From positions 1 to 20,987 of the forward strand of contig JALTMC010000260.1 in assembly GCA_027005175.1 (NCBI GenBank): a DNA stretch of 20,987 nucleotides, read 5' to 3'. The notes under the pieces are model-generated. The model had not been told where the DNA came from and made no database searches. It saw nothing but the letters and a program-made list of their open reading frames with translations. Source of the DNA: Myxococcales bacterium. Lineage in GTDB: Bacteria > Myxococcota_C > UBA6777. Position 1 is the stretch's first letter. Each line of letters starts with the position of its first letter. Positions 6,519-15,348 of the stretch are shown here, piece by piece. The position numbers were made by a program, and so were the translations under genes.

Positions 6519-9500
6519 ATGTGGAACATACAAGGCTATGCAGTCGAAGAGATCCTGAGCCAAGGAGAAAAAAGCATTGTTTTGCGTGGGCGTCGTTTGC
6601 ACGACAACTGCGCCATGATTCTCAAAACACCAACAAGCAGCCCAACCGATCTCTGTACACGAGCCAGATATCGATATACGTATGAGATCACAAAAGAACT
6701 TCACCACCCCGCTCTTTGTCGAACGTATGCCTTGTTGGAAAAAGATGACAAATCAGTCTTGGTCATGGAGGACATCCAAGGAGTATCTTTACAACAACTG
6801 CTGGAAGAGCAGCTACTGGATGTCCCCTTGGTACTACACTATGCCATCCAACTGACCGAAGCCCTCCATGTGTTGCACCAACACAATATAACCCACAAAG
6901 GCATCATGCCAGAGAACCTGATTGTCTCACCCGAGCAAAAGAGGTTGCAGGTGATCGACTTTAGCCAGGCTTCACAGCAACACCAAGAATCCCCGGTTCT
7001 CTGGCCAACTCATACCAGCGACAACATGTTAATGTACATGGCTCCAGAGCAAACAGGACGGTACAACCGGCTGCTGGATCACAGAGCAGATCTGTATGCT
7101 ATGGGAGTAACACTCTATGAAATGCTTGTTGGTCTGCGCCCCTTCCCCAATCGGACACCACTCTCACTGATCTGTGACCACATCGCGACACGACCGCGAC
7201 CTCCGTATACCTTGCACGCAAGAGTCCCCACCTCGTTGTCCGCTGTTGTCATGAAGTTACTGGCCAAACAACCGGAAGCAAGGTACCAAAGCGCTTATGG
7301 ACTTAAGGCCGATCTTCAGCGATGTTTAGACTCACTGTTATCGAACCGAGAACACGAGTTCCAACCCGATGAATACGATAGACCCCTGCATCTCCATACG
7401 TCCCAGAAACTCTACAACCGCGACGAAGAAGTCCGCAGTTTATTTCATGCCTTTCAACGAGCAAGCCGAGGCAACACAGAGTTATTTCTGGTCTCAGGAG
7501 AACATGGGGTTGGAAAAGCAGCGCTCTTACGAGAGCTACTTCCGCCTCTCACTCGAAAGAACGGCTGGTTTGCGCGTGGCTCCTTTAATCGAATCCAACA
7601 CCACCCTCTTACAGGAGTCATCGACTTAATCCAGGATCTCCTCCAACAGATCAAGAACGCCCCTGAGTCATTGCCCTACTGGCGAATCCAACTGCGAAGC
7701 ACTTTAGAAGAAGTTGACCATTGTCTCGTCAAGATCCTCCCTGAATTGAAAACCTTTCTCGGAGAAGTTCCCGAACCTCAGATCTTTCCCAAAGAATCGG
7801 TGCGTCAATGTCTTCAACATGGTATTCAGCTTTTGTTACAAGCCTTTGCTACCCAAGAGACCCCTCTCCTCCTCCAACTCGATGGGCTTCATTGGGCTTG
7901 TAGGAATACCATCCACTGGCTGGAACAATTGTTACTTGATGAAAACACACACCACATCTTGATTGTTGGAACATACCAACAACACAACAATCGCCCTCCT
8001 CTCTTTCTTTCCGAAATGCTAGAACGGCTACGTCGGCATGATGTCTCTTTCGAGACTATCACATTGCAGTCGTTACCGGACCAACACCTGAAACAAATGG
8101 TACTCGATACTTTGGGAGGTCCCTCCACACAACTACCTGATGAGATGGACACACTCCTCCATCAAAGCCAAGGCAATCCTCTCTTACTCAAAGAGCTACT
8201 CGCCACAGCAGAGAGACAGGGTGTTTTGTATTGGAATACAGCACAAGACCGATGGTTGTGGGATACATCTCTCGCTTCAACGTTCCCGACACAACAAACA
8301 TTGCAAACACATTTCTCGTTCGCTCTCAAAGAACTCCCACAAGAGACACAGCACTTTCTTCAGTATGCCTCTTGCTTGGGCCATCAATTTGATGTGCGAA
8401 CCTTGGCTCATATCTCCCAATCAACGGTCGATGCTGTCGCCTCTGCATTACAACCTGCTATCAAGAGAGGCTTTCTTTCTCCCCTTGCTGAAAGCCTGCA
8501 ACTCATCACCTTAACTGCCGCCGAACTCGTCCAGTTTAAAGATTCCATTCCCATTGTATTTCGGTTTTCTCATGAGATCATTCACGAACAGATATACACA
8601 CATTTAGACAAAGAAGATCGCTCCCAAAAACACACAGCGATCGGTCAAAACCTGCTCAACCAAGATCACAATCCTCACAGGTATGCCCGCTGGTTTGAAT
8701 TGGTTGACCACCTCAACGTGGGCCTCCACAACAACCAGCCACCCAAAGCCCCAGCGTCCCTCGCCAAACAGAATCACAGAGTAGGAAGATACGCTATCTT
8801 GTTGGGAGCCTATCCTACAGCTTCAAGATACTTTCAGAATGGTTTGCAATTACTAGAGGGGACCAATGATCCTCGGCATCAAGCTCTCGCATTAACATTA
8901 GAAACACAAGCTCTTGAGGCAGACTTACTGAGCCAACAATTCGATCAGATGTTGGCGAAAGAAAACACGATATTGCAACGGGACCTTCACTTACAAGACG
9001 AGGTGACCATTCGGTTGCTACGCGCTCAGCGATTGTTTCAACAGGAACAGGACGACTTGTTACTGCAAGAGTTAGAGATCATCCTCAAACGCTTTGAGCT
9101 CCCTGTTCCTTCCGAGGATTCGGATTGGAACAAGCTTTCACATGAGATCGTCGAGCCCTTCGCAGCACAGGTATCTTCAGAGCAACTTGAGTCCTTTCAC
9201 AATCAGAAAGCAGCGACCCAAGTCACCACACTCTTCCTTCAGCAAAGTCTACTCACACTGTGCCATGTAATGACAAGACATTTTTCTGTGCAAAAGTACC
9301 TGGCCGTGACCATGCTCCGAATATCACTGGAGCACGGACACACCCCAGAAACCCCCAACGCTTCAATGATTTACGCACAGGAGCTTTGCTGCCGGGGAAG
9401 GTTTAAAGAGGCGGAACAACTGGCGCACCAAGCTCTGGCACTCAATCATCGACAAAAAAAGCCGACACTACGTCCTCTCTTGGAGATGCAGTATGGGATT

Positions 9501-11873
9501 TGGATCTGCCTGTGGCAAAATACAAGAGAACAAGCCATTAAGCACTGTGAAAATGCATGCCAGGAGGCACTGCGATATGGTCTTACGGAAGTTGCAGGTC
9601 AAGCCATCACAGCCTCTGTCCTATTCGAGTTTGTTCAAGGCAGCAATCTCGCTGTCATCCTTGAAAAGATTCACAAGCACCTCAATACCACACAGAATAT
9701 TTTACACTCCCAAGAAGCGACCAACGTGCTTCTCTGTCTGCAACATATCATCTTGCGGTTAATGAATTCTCCCCATGAGAAACATCGCTCCGAGCAACAG
9801 AGTCAGAGCCAGCCTACTCTCATAGAGCAACTGCAAGCTTCCCCCTTACACAGCTTTGCCGTTCACACAGAACAATTCATAGCGACAGTCTTGTTGGAAG
9901 AGAGTGGGCTTGCTCAACAAGAGATCGCTTGTACAAAAAACCACCTCTCAACAACAAGGCTTCACCCTCTCTTACCCGAACTTTACTTCTTTCATAGTCT
10001 TTGGCTAGCTTCTCAAGAAGACCTCCATCCAGAAGAGGCTGAGAGTCAAAACTGGAAGCTCCTAGAAGCCAACAGTCAGCAGCTTGATAGGTTTGCCGAA
10101 CAATGCCCGGCCAACTACCTCGCCTCTGCCCTTTTAATTCGTGCGGAAAAAGCCAACGCTCTTGAGGAGTTTTACCAAGCCTCCGCTTTGTTCGATGAGG
10201 CCATTGATGTAGCCCAACGGTATCGATGTTTTTTGACAGCAGCCGTGGCCCAAGAGCGAGCGGGCATCTTCTATCATCAACACCAACGACGACGTATCGC
10301 CCGTGGATATTTTGCAGACGCAAACCAAGCTTATGCAGTGTGGGACGCACAAGCCAAGGTCTCCATACTTGAGAAGCGAGACCCCATGTTGCGATTTCAA
10401 TCACTATCGACGAATCTCAACCCACACCAAACCCCCCCAAAGCCAAATCATCGGTACGCAGAGAGCCTTGAACCTCTGCTCAAGGCACAGCAAGAGATCG
10501 CAAAAAAGCTGGAGCCCAAGCAACTCTATACTCAACTCATCACAACAGCGATGGAACAAACCGGCGCTGACAGCGCATATTTGCTATTGTACTCACTCAA
10601 AGGACTCTTTGTTAGAGCAACACAAGCCTCTCTTACGGAAACTTCAATCCTTCTGGAGCCACAGGAGTTTCAAAAAGAAAAAATCGCAGCACAGGTCATT
10701 CGACTCGCTGAGCGCTCGCGAGTTGCTATCGTACTTGAAGATGCAACACAAGATCTACGCTTCTCCAATGATCCTCATATCGTTCAATTCCAGCCTCGTT
10801 CCGTCCTTTGTGCACCCATATTTGAACAAGAAAAGATGCTGGGTTTTTTCTATCTGGAACATTCCAGAGAAGTACACACGTTCACACAAAAGCGCGTCGA
10901 AGCACTCAAGTTACTTATCCCTCAAGTTGCCATTGCCATCGCAAATGCTCAGCAGTATGAGAGCCTGCAACTCCAGTTCAAAGAGCAAAAAGCAGAACTT
11001 GAGGCATCACAGCAGTTATTGGCACAAAGCCAATCGACAGTGAGCCACCAAGGAATCGCCCAAAAAGAGATGGAAGAGCAACTTTTCCACTCCGAAAAGA
11101 TGGCGACATTGGGAACTTTAATGGCCGGTTTGGCTCATGAGATCAAAAACCCTGCAACCTTTGCACACAACGGAACACAGAACTTGCTCCACCGCCTCAA
11201 CCAACTCCAAGAGACCATTATGGAGTTGGCAGGAGATGACGCAGAGGCCGAAGTCCTTGATTATTTGCAGCAGCGATTTGACCCCATCTTCACCAACCTG
11301 GATGCCATTTACGATGGAACCCAACGTATCAAGGGCCTCGCCGAAGATTTACGCAATTTCGCACGGGCTGACGAATCGGAGCGCAAGGCCGTCGTTCTCA
11401 CCAACGGGATCCGTTCGACCCTCACCCTCGTTCGTGCCACCTACAAAACCACAGTGAAGTTCACTACAGACTTCAAGTACGAGCAACCCATTGAATGCTG
11501 GTCGGCACAACTCAATCAGGTTTTTATGAATCTGATGGTGAATGCTGCACAAGCTATCCTGGCCCGTAAGAAGTCTGAACCTCAAAGCCCCCCTGGGCAT
11601 ATTCACATCAGCACCTACCTCAAAAACAACCAGTGGATGGGGATCCAAGTCGAAGATAACGGCAACGGAATCCCACCCGAACTCAAGAAACAGATCTTCA
11701 ACCCTTTCTTCACGACAAAGCCCGTTGGAGAAGGCACAGGCCTCGGGCTCGCGATTTCCAAACGCATCGTCGAAAATCACAAAGGAAAATTTGAAGTAGA
11801 CTCTGTTCTCGGCCAAGGCACCACCATGACAATTCTACTTCCACTTCATCAAGAAAGAGAACTCAATCCCTGA
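6519..11873 (+). CDS. HstK-type Ser/Thr kinase-AAA-GAF-histidine kinase fusion
   Basis: 1784 residues. Order: Ser/Thr kinase-like domain (about 4-265), AAA/P-loop domain (about 285-600), a long helical TPR-like region (about 700-1290), GAF (about 1328-1475), a short coiled coil, then a histidine kinase. Family hallmarks include YMAPEQTGRYNR, HRADLYAMGVTLYEML and a final RYQSAYGLKADL, as in cyanobacterial and myxobacterial HstK proteins. The histidine kinase is intact: LAHEIKNP with His1540, NQVFMNLMVNAA (N box from 1666), VEDNGNGIP (Asp1713), FNPFFTTKP and GEGTGLGLAIS. The kinase half is not: the HRD/HKD Asp is Gly128 (THKGIMPEN), DFG is DFS (147-149), and the glycine loop is poor, though Lys36 remains. 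The P-loop reads GEHGVGKA (327-334), with Ala for Ser/Thr, and Walker B is LDGLHWA. It is probably cytoplasmic, since no membrane segment is seen. No response regulator lies next door. The start has only a weak AAGG upstream. Confidence 0.93.
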   Translation: MWNIQGYAVEEILSQGEKSIVLRGRRLHDNCAMILKTPTSSPTDLCTRARYRYTYEITKELHHPALCRTYALLEKDDKSVLVMEDIQGVSLQQLLEEQLLDVPLVLHYAIQLTEALHVLHQHNITHKGIMPENLIVSPEQKRLQVIDFSQASQQHQESPVLWPTHTSDNMLMYMAPEQTGRYNRLLDHRADLYAMGVTLYEMLVGLRPFPNRTPLSLICDHIATRPRPPYTLHARVPTSLSAVVMKLLAKQPEARYQSAYGLKADLQRCLDSLLSNREHEFQPDEYDRPLHLHTSQKLYNRDEEVRSLFHAFQRASRGNTELFLVSGEHGVGKAALLRELLPPLTRKNGWFARGSFNRIQHHPLTGVIDLIQDLLQQIKNAPESLPYWRIQLRSTLEEVDHCLVKILPELKTFLGEVPEPQIFPKESVRQCLQHGIQLLLQAFATQETPLLLQLDGLHWACRNTIHWLEQLLLDENTHHILIVGTYQQHNNRPPLFLSEMLERLRRHDVSFETITLQSLPDQHLKQMVLDTLGGPSTQLPDEMDTLLHQSQGNPLLLKELLATAERQGVLYWNTAQDRWLWDTSLASTFPTQQTLQTHFSFALKELPQETQHFLQYASCLGHQFDVRTLAHISQSTVDAVASALQPAIKRGFLSPLAESLQLITLTAAELVQFKDSIPIVFRFSHEIIHEQIYTHLDKEDRSQKHTAIGQNLLNQDHNPHRYARWFELVDHLNVGLHNNQPPKAPASLAKQNHRVGRYAILLGAYPTASRYFQNGLQLLEGTNDPRHQALALTLETQALEADLLSQQFDQMLAKENTILQRDLHLQDEVTIRLLRAQRLFQQEQDDLLLQELEIILKRFELPVPSEDSDWNKLSHEIVEPFAAQVSSEQLESFHNQKAATQVTTLFLQQSLLTLCHVMTRHFSVQKYLAVTMLRISLEHGHTPETPNASMIYAQELCCRGRFKEAEQLAHQALALNHRQKKPTLRPLLEMQYGIWICLWQNTREQAIKHCENACQEALRYGLTEVAGQAITASVLFEFVQGSNLAVILEKIHKHLNTTQNILHSQEATNVLLCLQHIILRLMNSPHEKHRSEQQSQSQPTLIEQLQASPLHSFAVHTEQFIATVLLEESGLAQQEIACTKNHLSTTRLHPLLPELYFFHSLWLASQEDLHPEEAESQNWKLLEANSQQLDRFAEQCPANYLASALLIRAEKANALEEFYQASALFDEAIDVAQRYRCFLTAAVAQERAGIFYHQHQRRRIARGYFADANQAYAVWDAQAKVSILEKRDPMLRFQSLSTNLNPHQTPPKPNHRYAESLEPLLKAQQEIAKKLEPKQLYTQLITTAMEQTGADSAYLLLYSLKGLFVRATQASLTETSILLEPQEFQKEKIAAQVIRLAERSRVAIVLEDATQDLRFSNDPHIVQFQPRSVLCAPIFEQEKMLGFFYLEHSREVHTFTQKRVEALKLLIPQVAIAIANAQQYESLQLQFKEQKAELEASQQLLAQSQSTVSHQGIAQKEMEEQLFHSEKMATLGTLMAGLAHEIKNPATFAHNGTQNLLHRLNQLQETIMELAGDDAEAEVLDYLQQRFDPIFTNLDAIYDGTQRIKGLAEDLRNFARADESERKAVVLTNGIRSTLTLVRATYKTTVKFTTDFKYEQPIECWSAQLNQVFMNLMVNAAQAILARKKSEPQSPPGHIHISTYLKNNQWMGIQVEDNGNGIPPELKKQIFNPFFTTKPVGEGTGLGLAISKRIVENHKGKFEVDSVLGQGTTMTILLPLHQERELNP

Positions 11874-11936
11874 AGAAAGAGAAGAGCGGAGCTTTGGACG
11901 TAGCTATCGAATGGGGCAACATGGTTGGTGTCCTCT

Positions 11937-11967
11937 TCAACCTCTCCCCATGCCTCAGAGGGGTTGA
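11937..11967 (+). terminator. Hairpin downstream of the kinase fusion
   Basis: TCAA-CCTCT (11937-11945) can pair with AGAGG-GG-TTGA (11957-11967), a 9-bp stem with a 2-nt bulge and an 11-nt loop, 64 nt after the kinase stop. No T-run follows, so it may be a Rho-dependent end, an RNA 3' structure or chance. Confidence 0.3.
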
Positions 11968-12050
11968 GACTTGACGCCATTCTCCTTCTCTGCTAGCAAG
12001 CAGTAGATTCATTCGAAGGAATGCTTGTTGTGGAATAGAAAGGAAACCCC

Positions 12051-12560
12051 ATGACTGATGTGGAAACGGTAGAATGCCCTTGCGGCTCCGGCACAAACTA
12101 TGATGCTTGTTGTGAACCTCTAATCAAAGGGGAAAAGAAAGCAGAGACTGCTGAGCAGCTTATGCGCTCCCGATACACGGCTTATGCAAAAGTAGAGATG
12201 GACTACATCTTCAACACCACACACAAGGATCAACGAACGGACTTTGACCCGAAAGAATCCAAGAGATGGGCTGAAGAGTCAGACTGGCAGAGCCTAAAGA
12301 TCATCGAAACCCATGAAGGTGGACCCGATGACACAACAGGCTCTGTTGAGTTTCTCGCAAATTATATTCAAGATGGAACAGAATATGACCATCACGAGAT
12401 AGCCACCTTTGTCAAAGAAGGAGATATCTGGTTCTTTGAAGATGGACAGCCTGTCAAACCTCGCCCCGTTGTTCGAGAAATGCCGAAAATCGGACGCAAT
12501 GACCCATGCCATTGTGGCAGTGGGAAAAAATTCAAGAAGTGCTGCATGAGAGCAGCCTAA
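12051..12560 (+). CDS. ychJ: YchJ-family protein with two SEC-C zinc motifs
   Basis: 169 residues, the usual size for YchJ (UPF0225). A SEC-C-like zinc motif sits at each end: CPCGSG followed by CC (Cys 9, 11, 20, 21) and [13 protein letters not shown] (Cys 153, 155, 164, 165). The middle, with [20 protein letters not shown] and SVEFLANYI, matches the NTF2-like YchJ core. SEC-C motifs are known in the tail of SecA, where they bind zinc and contact SecB and ribosomes; the job of YchJ itself is not established. AAAGGA at 12039-12044 lies 6 nt before the ATG, which supports the start. Its TAA falls inside the left arm of a long inverted repeat. It stands alone, with 177 bp before it and 319 bp after it. 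Confidence 0.93.
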   Translation: MTDVETVECPCGSGTNYDACCEPLIKGEKKAETAEQLMRSRYTAYAKVEMDYIFNTTHKDQRTDFDPKESKRWAEESDWQSLKIIETHEGGPDDTTGSVEFLANYIQDGTEYDHHEIATFVKEGDIWFFEDGQPVKPRPVVREMPKIGRNDPCHCGSGKKFKKCCMRAA

Positions 12561-12725
12561 CGAGAACACTGATCGGTTTGATGGACCGAGTACAATCAGT
12601 CCGTTGCGAGCCTGGCAAGGCATGCCGCCGAGGCATACTTTCGCTATTCCGAGAAGGCATAACGAAGTCAGGCGACGTCAATGGCTGTTTTTGCCACCGA
12701 CAGCAAGCCGGTTAGTGTTCTAGGC
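12555..12725. repeat. Long imperfect inverted repeat overlapping the ychJ stop
   Basis: AGAACACTGATCGG (12563-12576) pairs with CCGGTTAGTGTTCT (12708-12721) over 14 positions, two of them G-U wobbles. GCCT (12555-12558) then pairs with AGGC (12722-12725) across a 4-nt bulge. Inside, small hairpins are possible, such as GCCT-GGCA-AGGC (12610-12621) and ATGCC-GCCGA-GGCAT. The left arm covers the ychJ stop codon. It may be an RNA 3' structure or a small palindromic mobile repeat. Confidence 0.5.
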
Positions 12726-12879
12726 TCGCTCACGTGATTCCTTGCGAGAGCAAGCAAATCCAGATTCTGGACGTTCTGATGAAGTCGAAGCAAACAAACA
12801 CATTGGTCAATCCTTCACAGTCTTTCTTTTGTGGACACTTCGACAGACAACAATCCTCCCAATCGCAGGATAGCCCAAC
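12561..12879 (+). other. 319-bp spacer between ychJ and thymidine kinase
   Basis: No gene is recognised on either strand. The left half is occupied by the long inverted repeat. The right half (12726-12879) should contain the promoter of the thymidine kinase gene, but I see no convincing -35/-10 pair. AGGA at 12866-12869 is a loosely placed ribosome binding site 10 nt before the ATG. Confidence 0.4.
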
Positions 12880-13524
12880 ATGGCAAAGTTATACTTTTAC
12901 TACGCAGCAATGAACGCAGGAAAGTCGACCACGCTGTTGCAATCGGCTTACAATTATGAAGAGAGAGGCATGCGTGCTCTACTCTTCACACCTCGACTCG
13001 ACAACCGTCATGGGGTGGGAAAGATAACATCTCGTATTGGGGTGCAAAGAGAAGCTATCATTTTTGACAAAGAAGATGATCTTCTCCGGCAAGTCGCCCA
13101 CGAACATCTTGAAAAACAAGTGGACTGTGTGTTGGTGGATGAAGCACAATTCCTGAGTCCAACCCAAGTCCTACAGCTCACCTTGATCTGTGACAGTCTC
13201 AATATCCCCGTTCTCGCCTATGGTCTGCGAACAGACTTCAGAGGCGAGCCGTTTGAGGGTTCCAAATACCTTCTGTCCTGGGCCGAAGAGTTGATCGAAC
13301 TCAAGACCATTTGCCCCACAGGTAAAAAAGCGACCATGAACGCTCGCCTTGACGAAGCAGGACACCGCGTCATTGAGGGAGCCCAAGTCTCCATCGGTCA
13401 TCACTACACCGCTCTCTCCCGCCGTCAATTCGAATTGCACAAAGTCTCTCCCATCCACTACGAACCACCCGATCTCGAAGCGATGGGACTCACTATCAAA
13501 AAGCCTGAAGCTGTCCTTTCCTAA
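12880..13524 (+). CDS. tdk: Thymidine kinase, type II
   Basis: 214 residues, matching bacterial type II thymidine kinase, which phosphorylates thymidine with ATP to dTMP in the salvage pathway in the cytoplasm. The P-loop is MNAGKST (residues 11-17). VDEAQFL carries the catalytic Glu88. LAYGLRTDFRGEPFEGSKYL and ELKTIC also fit the family closely. The zinc-binding lid is abnormal. Family members usually have a C-x(1-2)-C pair after ELKTIC and a C-x2-[C/H] pair near the C-terminus; here these read ICPTGKKATMNARLD (only Cys145 kept) and YTALSRRQFE (Ser180 and Gln183). The enzyme probably lacks structural zinc or holds the lid in another way. The ATG at 12880 begins the conserved N-terminus directly. 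Confidence 0.95.
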   Translation: MAKLYFYYAAMNAGKSTTLLQSAYNYEERGMRALLFTPRLDNRHGVGKITSRIGVQREAIIFDKEDDLLRQVAHEHLEKQVDCVLVDEAQFLSPTQVLQLTLICDSLNIPVLAYGLRTDFRGEPFEGSKYLLSWAEELIELKTICPTGKKATMNARLDEAGHRVIEGAQVSIGHHYTALSRRQFELHKVSPIHYEPPDLEAMGLTIKKPEAVLS

Positions 13525-13611
13525 TGCGTCGAAAGCATCGAACCAGAACTTGCGCTTCGGCAACAAACAAACATAACGACGCTCTTATTGAAACGTCGAA
13601 AAGGTAGCGTG

Positions 13612-14364
13612 ATGACAGAATCGTCGACTCCTCCAAGCAGAACACTGAAAGCAGCCGCTTGGAGTGTGCACTTGTTCACAGCAACCGGCAGTGTTGCTGG
13701 GTTATTTACACTGTGGGCCATCCTCCATAAAAAGTATGTCCTGGCATTTACGCTGGTTGGTATCGCCATCGCAATCGATGCCGCAGACGGCACATTGGCT
13801 CGTATGGTACGCATCAAAGAAACACTACCCAACTTTGACGGTGCCCTGCTCGACAATTTAATCGACTTTCTCAACTATGTCATTGTTCCAGGTTTTTTCA
13901 TCCTTTGCAGTGACATCATTCAACCCGGTTGGCGGGAAGCGATGGCCTCACTGGTTGTACTTTCCTCCTGCTACCAATTCGCTCAAGAAGATGCCAAAAC
14001 AGAAGATCATTACTTTTTGGGATTTCCCAGTTACTGGAATATTGCTGTATTTTACCTTTACTTCTGGCAAACGTCACATTGGGTCAATGTCGGTATCTTA
14101 GTGACCCTGGTCGTGCTGGTCTTCATACCTGTTAAGTTTATCTATCCCACGCGCCTTGAATATGTCACCCACAACAAGTGGTTTCGCCGCCTGATCCTTG
14201 GATATACATGGGCCTGGGGAACCGCTTCCTTCTCCATGGTATTTCTCTACCCCAAACGGGTCTGGTGGGTTGTCACTCTCTCTATGAGTTACTGCGTCGC
14301 CTATGGTATCATCAGCCTTTACCGCACCCTCAAACCACTCAAACCACTCAAACCACAAACCTGA
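13612..14364 (+). CDS. pcs: Phosphatidylcholine synthase (CDP-alcohol phosphatidyltransferase)
   Basis: 250 residues from the ATG at 13612, chosen because AAGG (13601-13604) lies 7 nt upstream; a TTG at 13588 would add 8 basic residues. The CDP-alcohol phosphatidyltransferase signature is complete: D56-x2-D59-G60-x2-A63-R64, then G77-x3-D81-x3-D85. The wide spacing between AR and G, the opening AAAWSVHLFTATGSVAGL and KETLPNFDGALLDNLIDF point to Pcs, which joins CDP-diacylglycerol and choline to give phosphatidylcholine and CMP in the inner membrane, rather than to PssA or PgsA. About seven or eight hydrophobic segments follow. It stands 87 nt after tdk and may share its transcript. The C-terminus is a LKPLKPLKP repeat from three 9-bp units. 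Choline would have to be imported; no transporter is seen here. Confidence 0.88.
   Translation: MTESSTPPSRTLKAAAWSVHLFTATGSVAGLFTLWAILHKKYVLAFTLVGIAIAIDAADGTLARMVRIKETLPNFDGALLDNLIDFLNYVIVPGFFILCSDIIQPGWREAMASLVVLSSCYQFAQEDAKTEDHYFLGFPSYWNIAVFYLYFWQTSHWVNVGILVTLVVLVFIPVKFIYPTRLEYVTHNKWFRRLILGYTWAWGTASFSMVFLYPKRVWWVVTLSMSYCVAYGIISLYRTLKPLKPLKPQT
14329..14355 (+). repeat. 3 x 9-bp tandem repeat at the pcs 3' end
   Basis: CTCAAACCA occurs three times without a break, encoding the LKP repeats 9 bp before the TGA stop. It looks like replication slippage that extends the C-terminal tail. Confidence 0.9.
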
Positions 14365-14373
14365 GACTCCCCC

Positions 14374-14558
14374 AACACTCCACCACTCCCAACACTCCTT
14401 TCTCACAAAAAAAATGCCACAACTCTCAACACTCCTTTCTCACAAAAAAACGCCATCATCGGTGACATCCCCTTTTATTCCATGCTCTGTAAACACTCCT
14501 TTCTCACCCAAAAAACGCCATCATCGGTGACATCCCCTTTTGTTTCATGCTCTGTAAA
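14374..14558. repeat. Tandem intergenic repeats between pcs and the amidotransferase
   Basis: The motif AACACTCC occurs at 14374, 14391, 14428 and 14492, in the last three cases as AACACTCCTTTCTCAC followed by an A-run. The last two copies are full units of 64 and about 66 bp (14428-14491 and 14492-14558). They share CGCCATCATCGGTGACATCC and CATGCTCTGTAAA with only a few changes and an A-run indel. The block lies between two convergent genes. No clear hairpin or T-run terminator is seen. Confidence 0.85.
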
Positions 14559-14601
14559 GCAAGCCGAGAACCCGAGACAAGAAAGCTCTCGTCCAGACAA
14601 T

Positions 14602-15321
14602 TCACAACATGCTTTTTTCGTTGGACGAAACGTGCAAGGCAAGAAAGTTCGCTAAGACGTTATGACCTGACAGCTTGGAGAGTCGCTCATAGGGCAAGCT
14701 CTCCCAATCAGGGTGGGGGTTATCTCGAATAAAGTTCTTGTCGCCCTCTGGATGCCATTGTACCGTAAGAATAGGAAGATTCGGAGCACGCAGTGCCTGA
14801 ATAGGACAATACGATGAGTGTCCCACAACCAACCAGTCGTCTGGAGCGGATAGTACTTGATCGCGATGCGATGCAAGGACCTCTATTTCTCCCTGCCCAC
14901 CGTTAAGGAGCAACGAGGGCGACAACGTTGTATCCTCGATTGTAACAGGCTGTATCCCGCGAACCTTATACCCCAACACATCTTCCCCCACATCACCATC
15001 CCAGGCATATGCGATAAGCTGGTGACCAAAGCAAATACCCAGCGTTGGAACTCCCTGCATCGTCGCCTCCCGGATCTCTCTCACCAACCTCACAACCCAT
15101 GGTTCTTCTTCTTTCGGACTGGCCGCGCTCCCCGACACCACGATGCCACAGAACTTTCCATCCAACACATGCCTGAGCCAGTCCGGCTCCGCGCTATCAG
15201 CAAGACGATAGCTCACAAACTCTGTCTGGGGCAAGGCTGCACGTTCCACTGCATTGCAAAAGGTCTCTCCAGACTCCGATGACAAATTACAGTCGAGTAA
15301 CAAAAACGGTTTCGATATCAT
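14602..15321 (-). CDS. Class I glutamine amidotransferase-like protein
   Basis: 239 residues of the class I glutamine amidotransferase fold. The triad is visible: nucleophile Cys97 in TLGICFGHQLIAYA and His190/Glu192 in VQWHPEG. An oxyanion-type VSGSAASP segment sits near 62-69. This is the stand-alone type related to GMP-synthase amidotransferase domains, expected to release ammonia from glutamine or to act on gamma-glutamyl compounds; no synthetase partner is adjacent, so the acceptor is unknown. The ATG at 15321 directly precedes the first beta strand (KPFLLLDCN). AAGGAG (15334-15339) lies 12 nt upstream, which is somewhat far. The gene follows the GAF gene by 27 nt and is probably the last gene of that operon. 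Confidence 0.88.
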   Translation of the reverse strand: MISKPFLLLDCNLSSESGETFCNAVERAALPQTEFVSYRLADSAEPDWLRHVLDGKFCGIVVSGSAASPKEEEPWVVRLVREIREATMQGVPTLGICFGHQLIAYAWDGDVGEDVLGYKVRGIQPVTIEDTTLSPSLLLNGGQGEIEVLASHRDQVLSAPDDWLVVGHSSYCPIQALRAPNLPILTVQWHPEGDKNFIRDNPHPDWESLPYERLSKLSGHNVLANFLALHVSSNEKSML

Positions 15322-15348
15322 GAGAAGTTCTGGGCTCCTTATGAAAGA

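Noticed and set aside
9877-10404. 175-codon minus-strand frame inside the kinase fusion
   Set aside because: It is antisense to the continuous helical region of the 1784-residue protein, with no recognisable motif.
12555-12725. Integron attC site after ychJ
   Set aside because: The left GCCTAAC fits RYYYAAC, but the right end reads GTTCTAGGC and not GTTRRRY. No integrase is in view, and the flanking genes are ordinary housekeeping genes with their own spacers.
14303-14530. 75-codon plus-strand frame over the pcs 3' repeats
   Set aside because: It is made almost wholly of repeat sequence, rich in His, Ser and Pro, and overlaps pcs in another frame.
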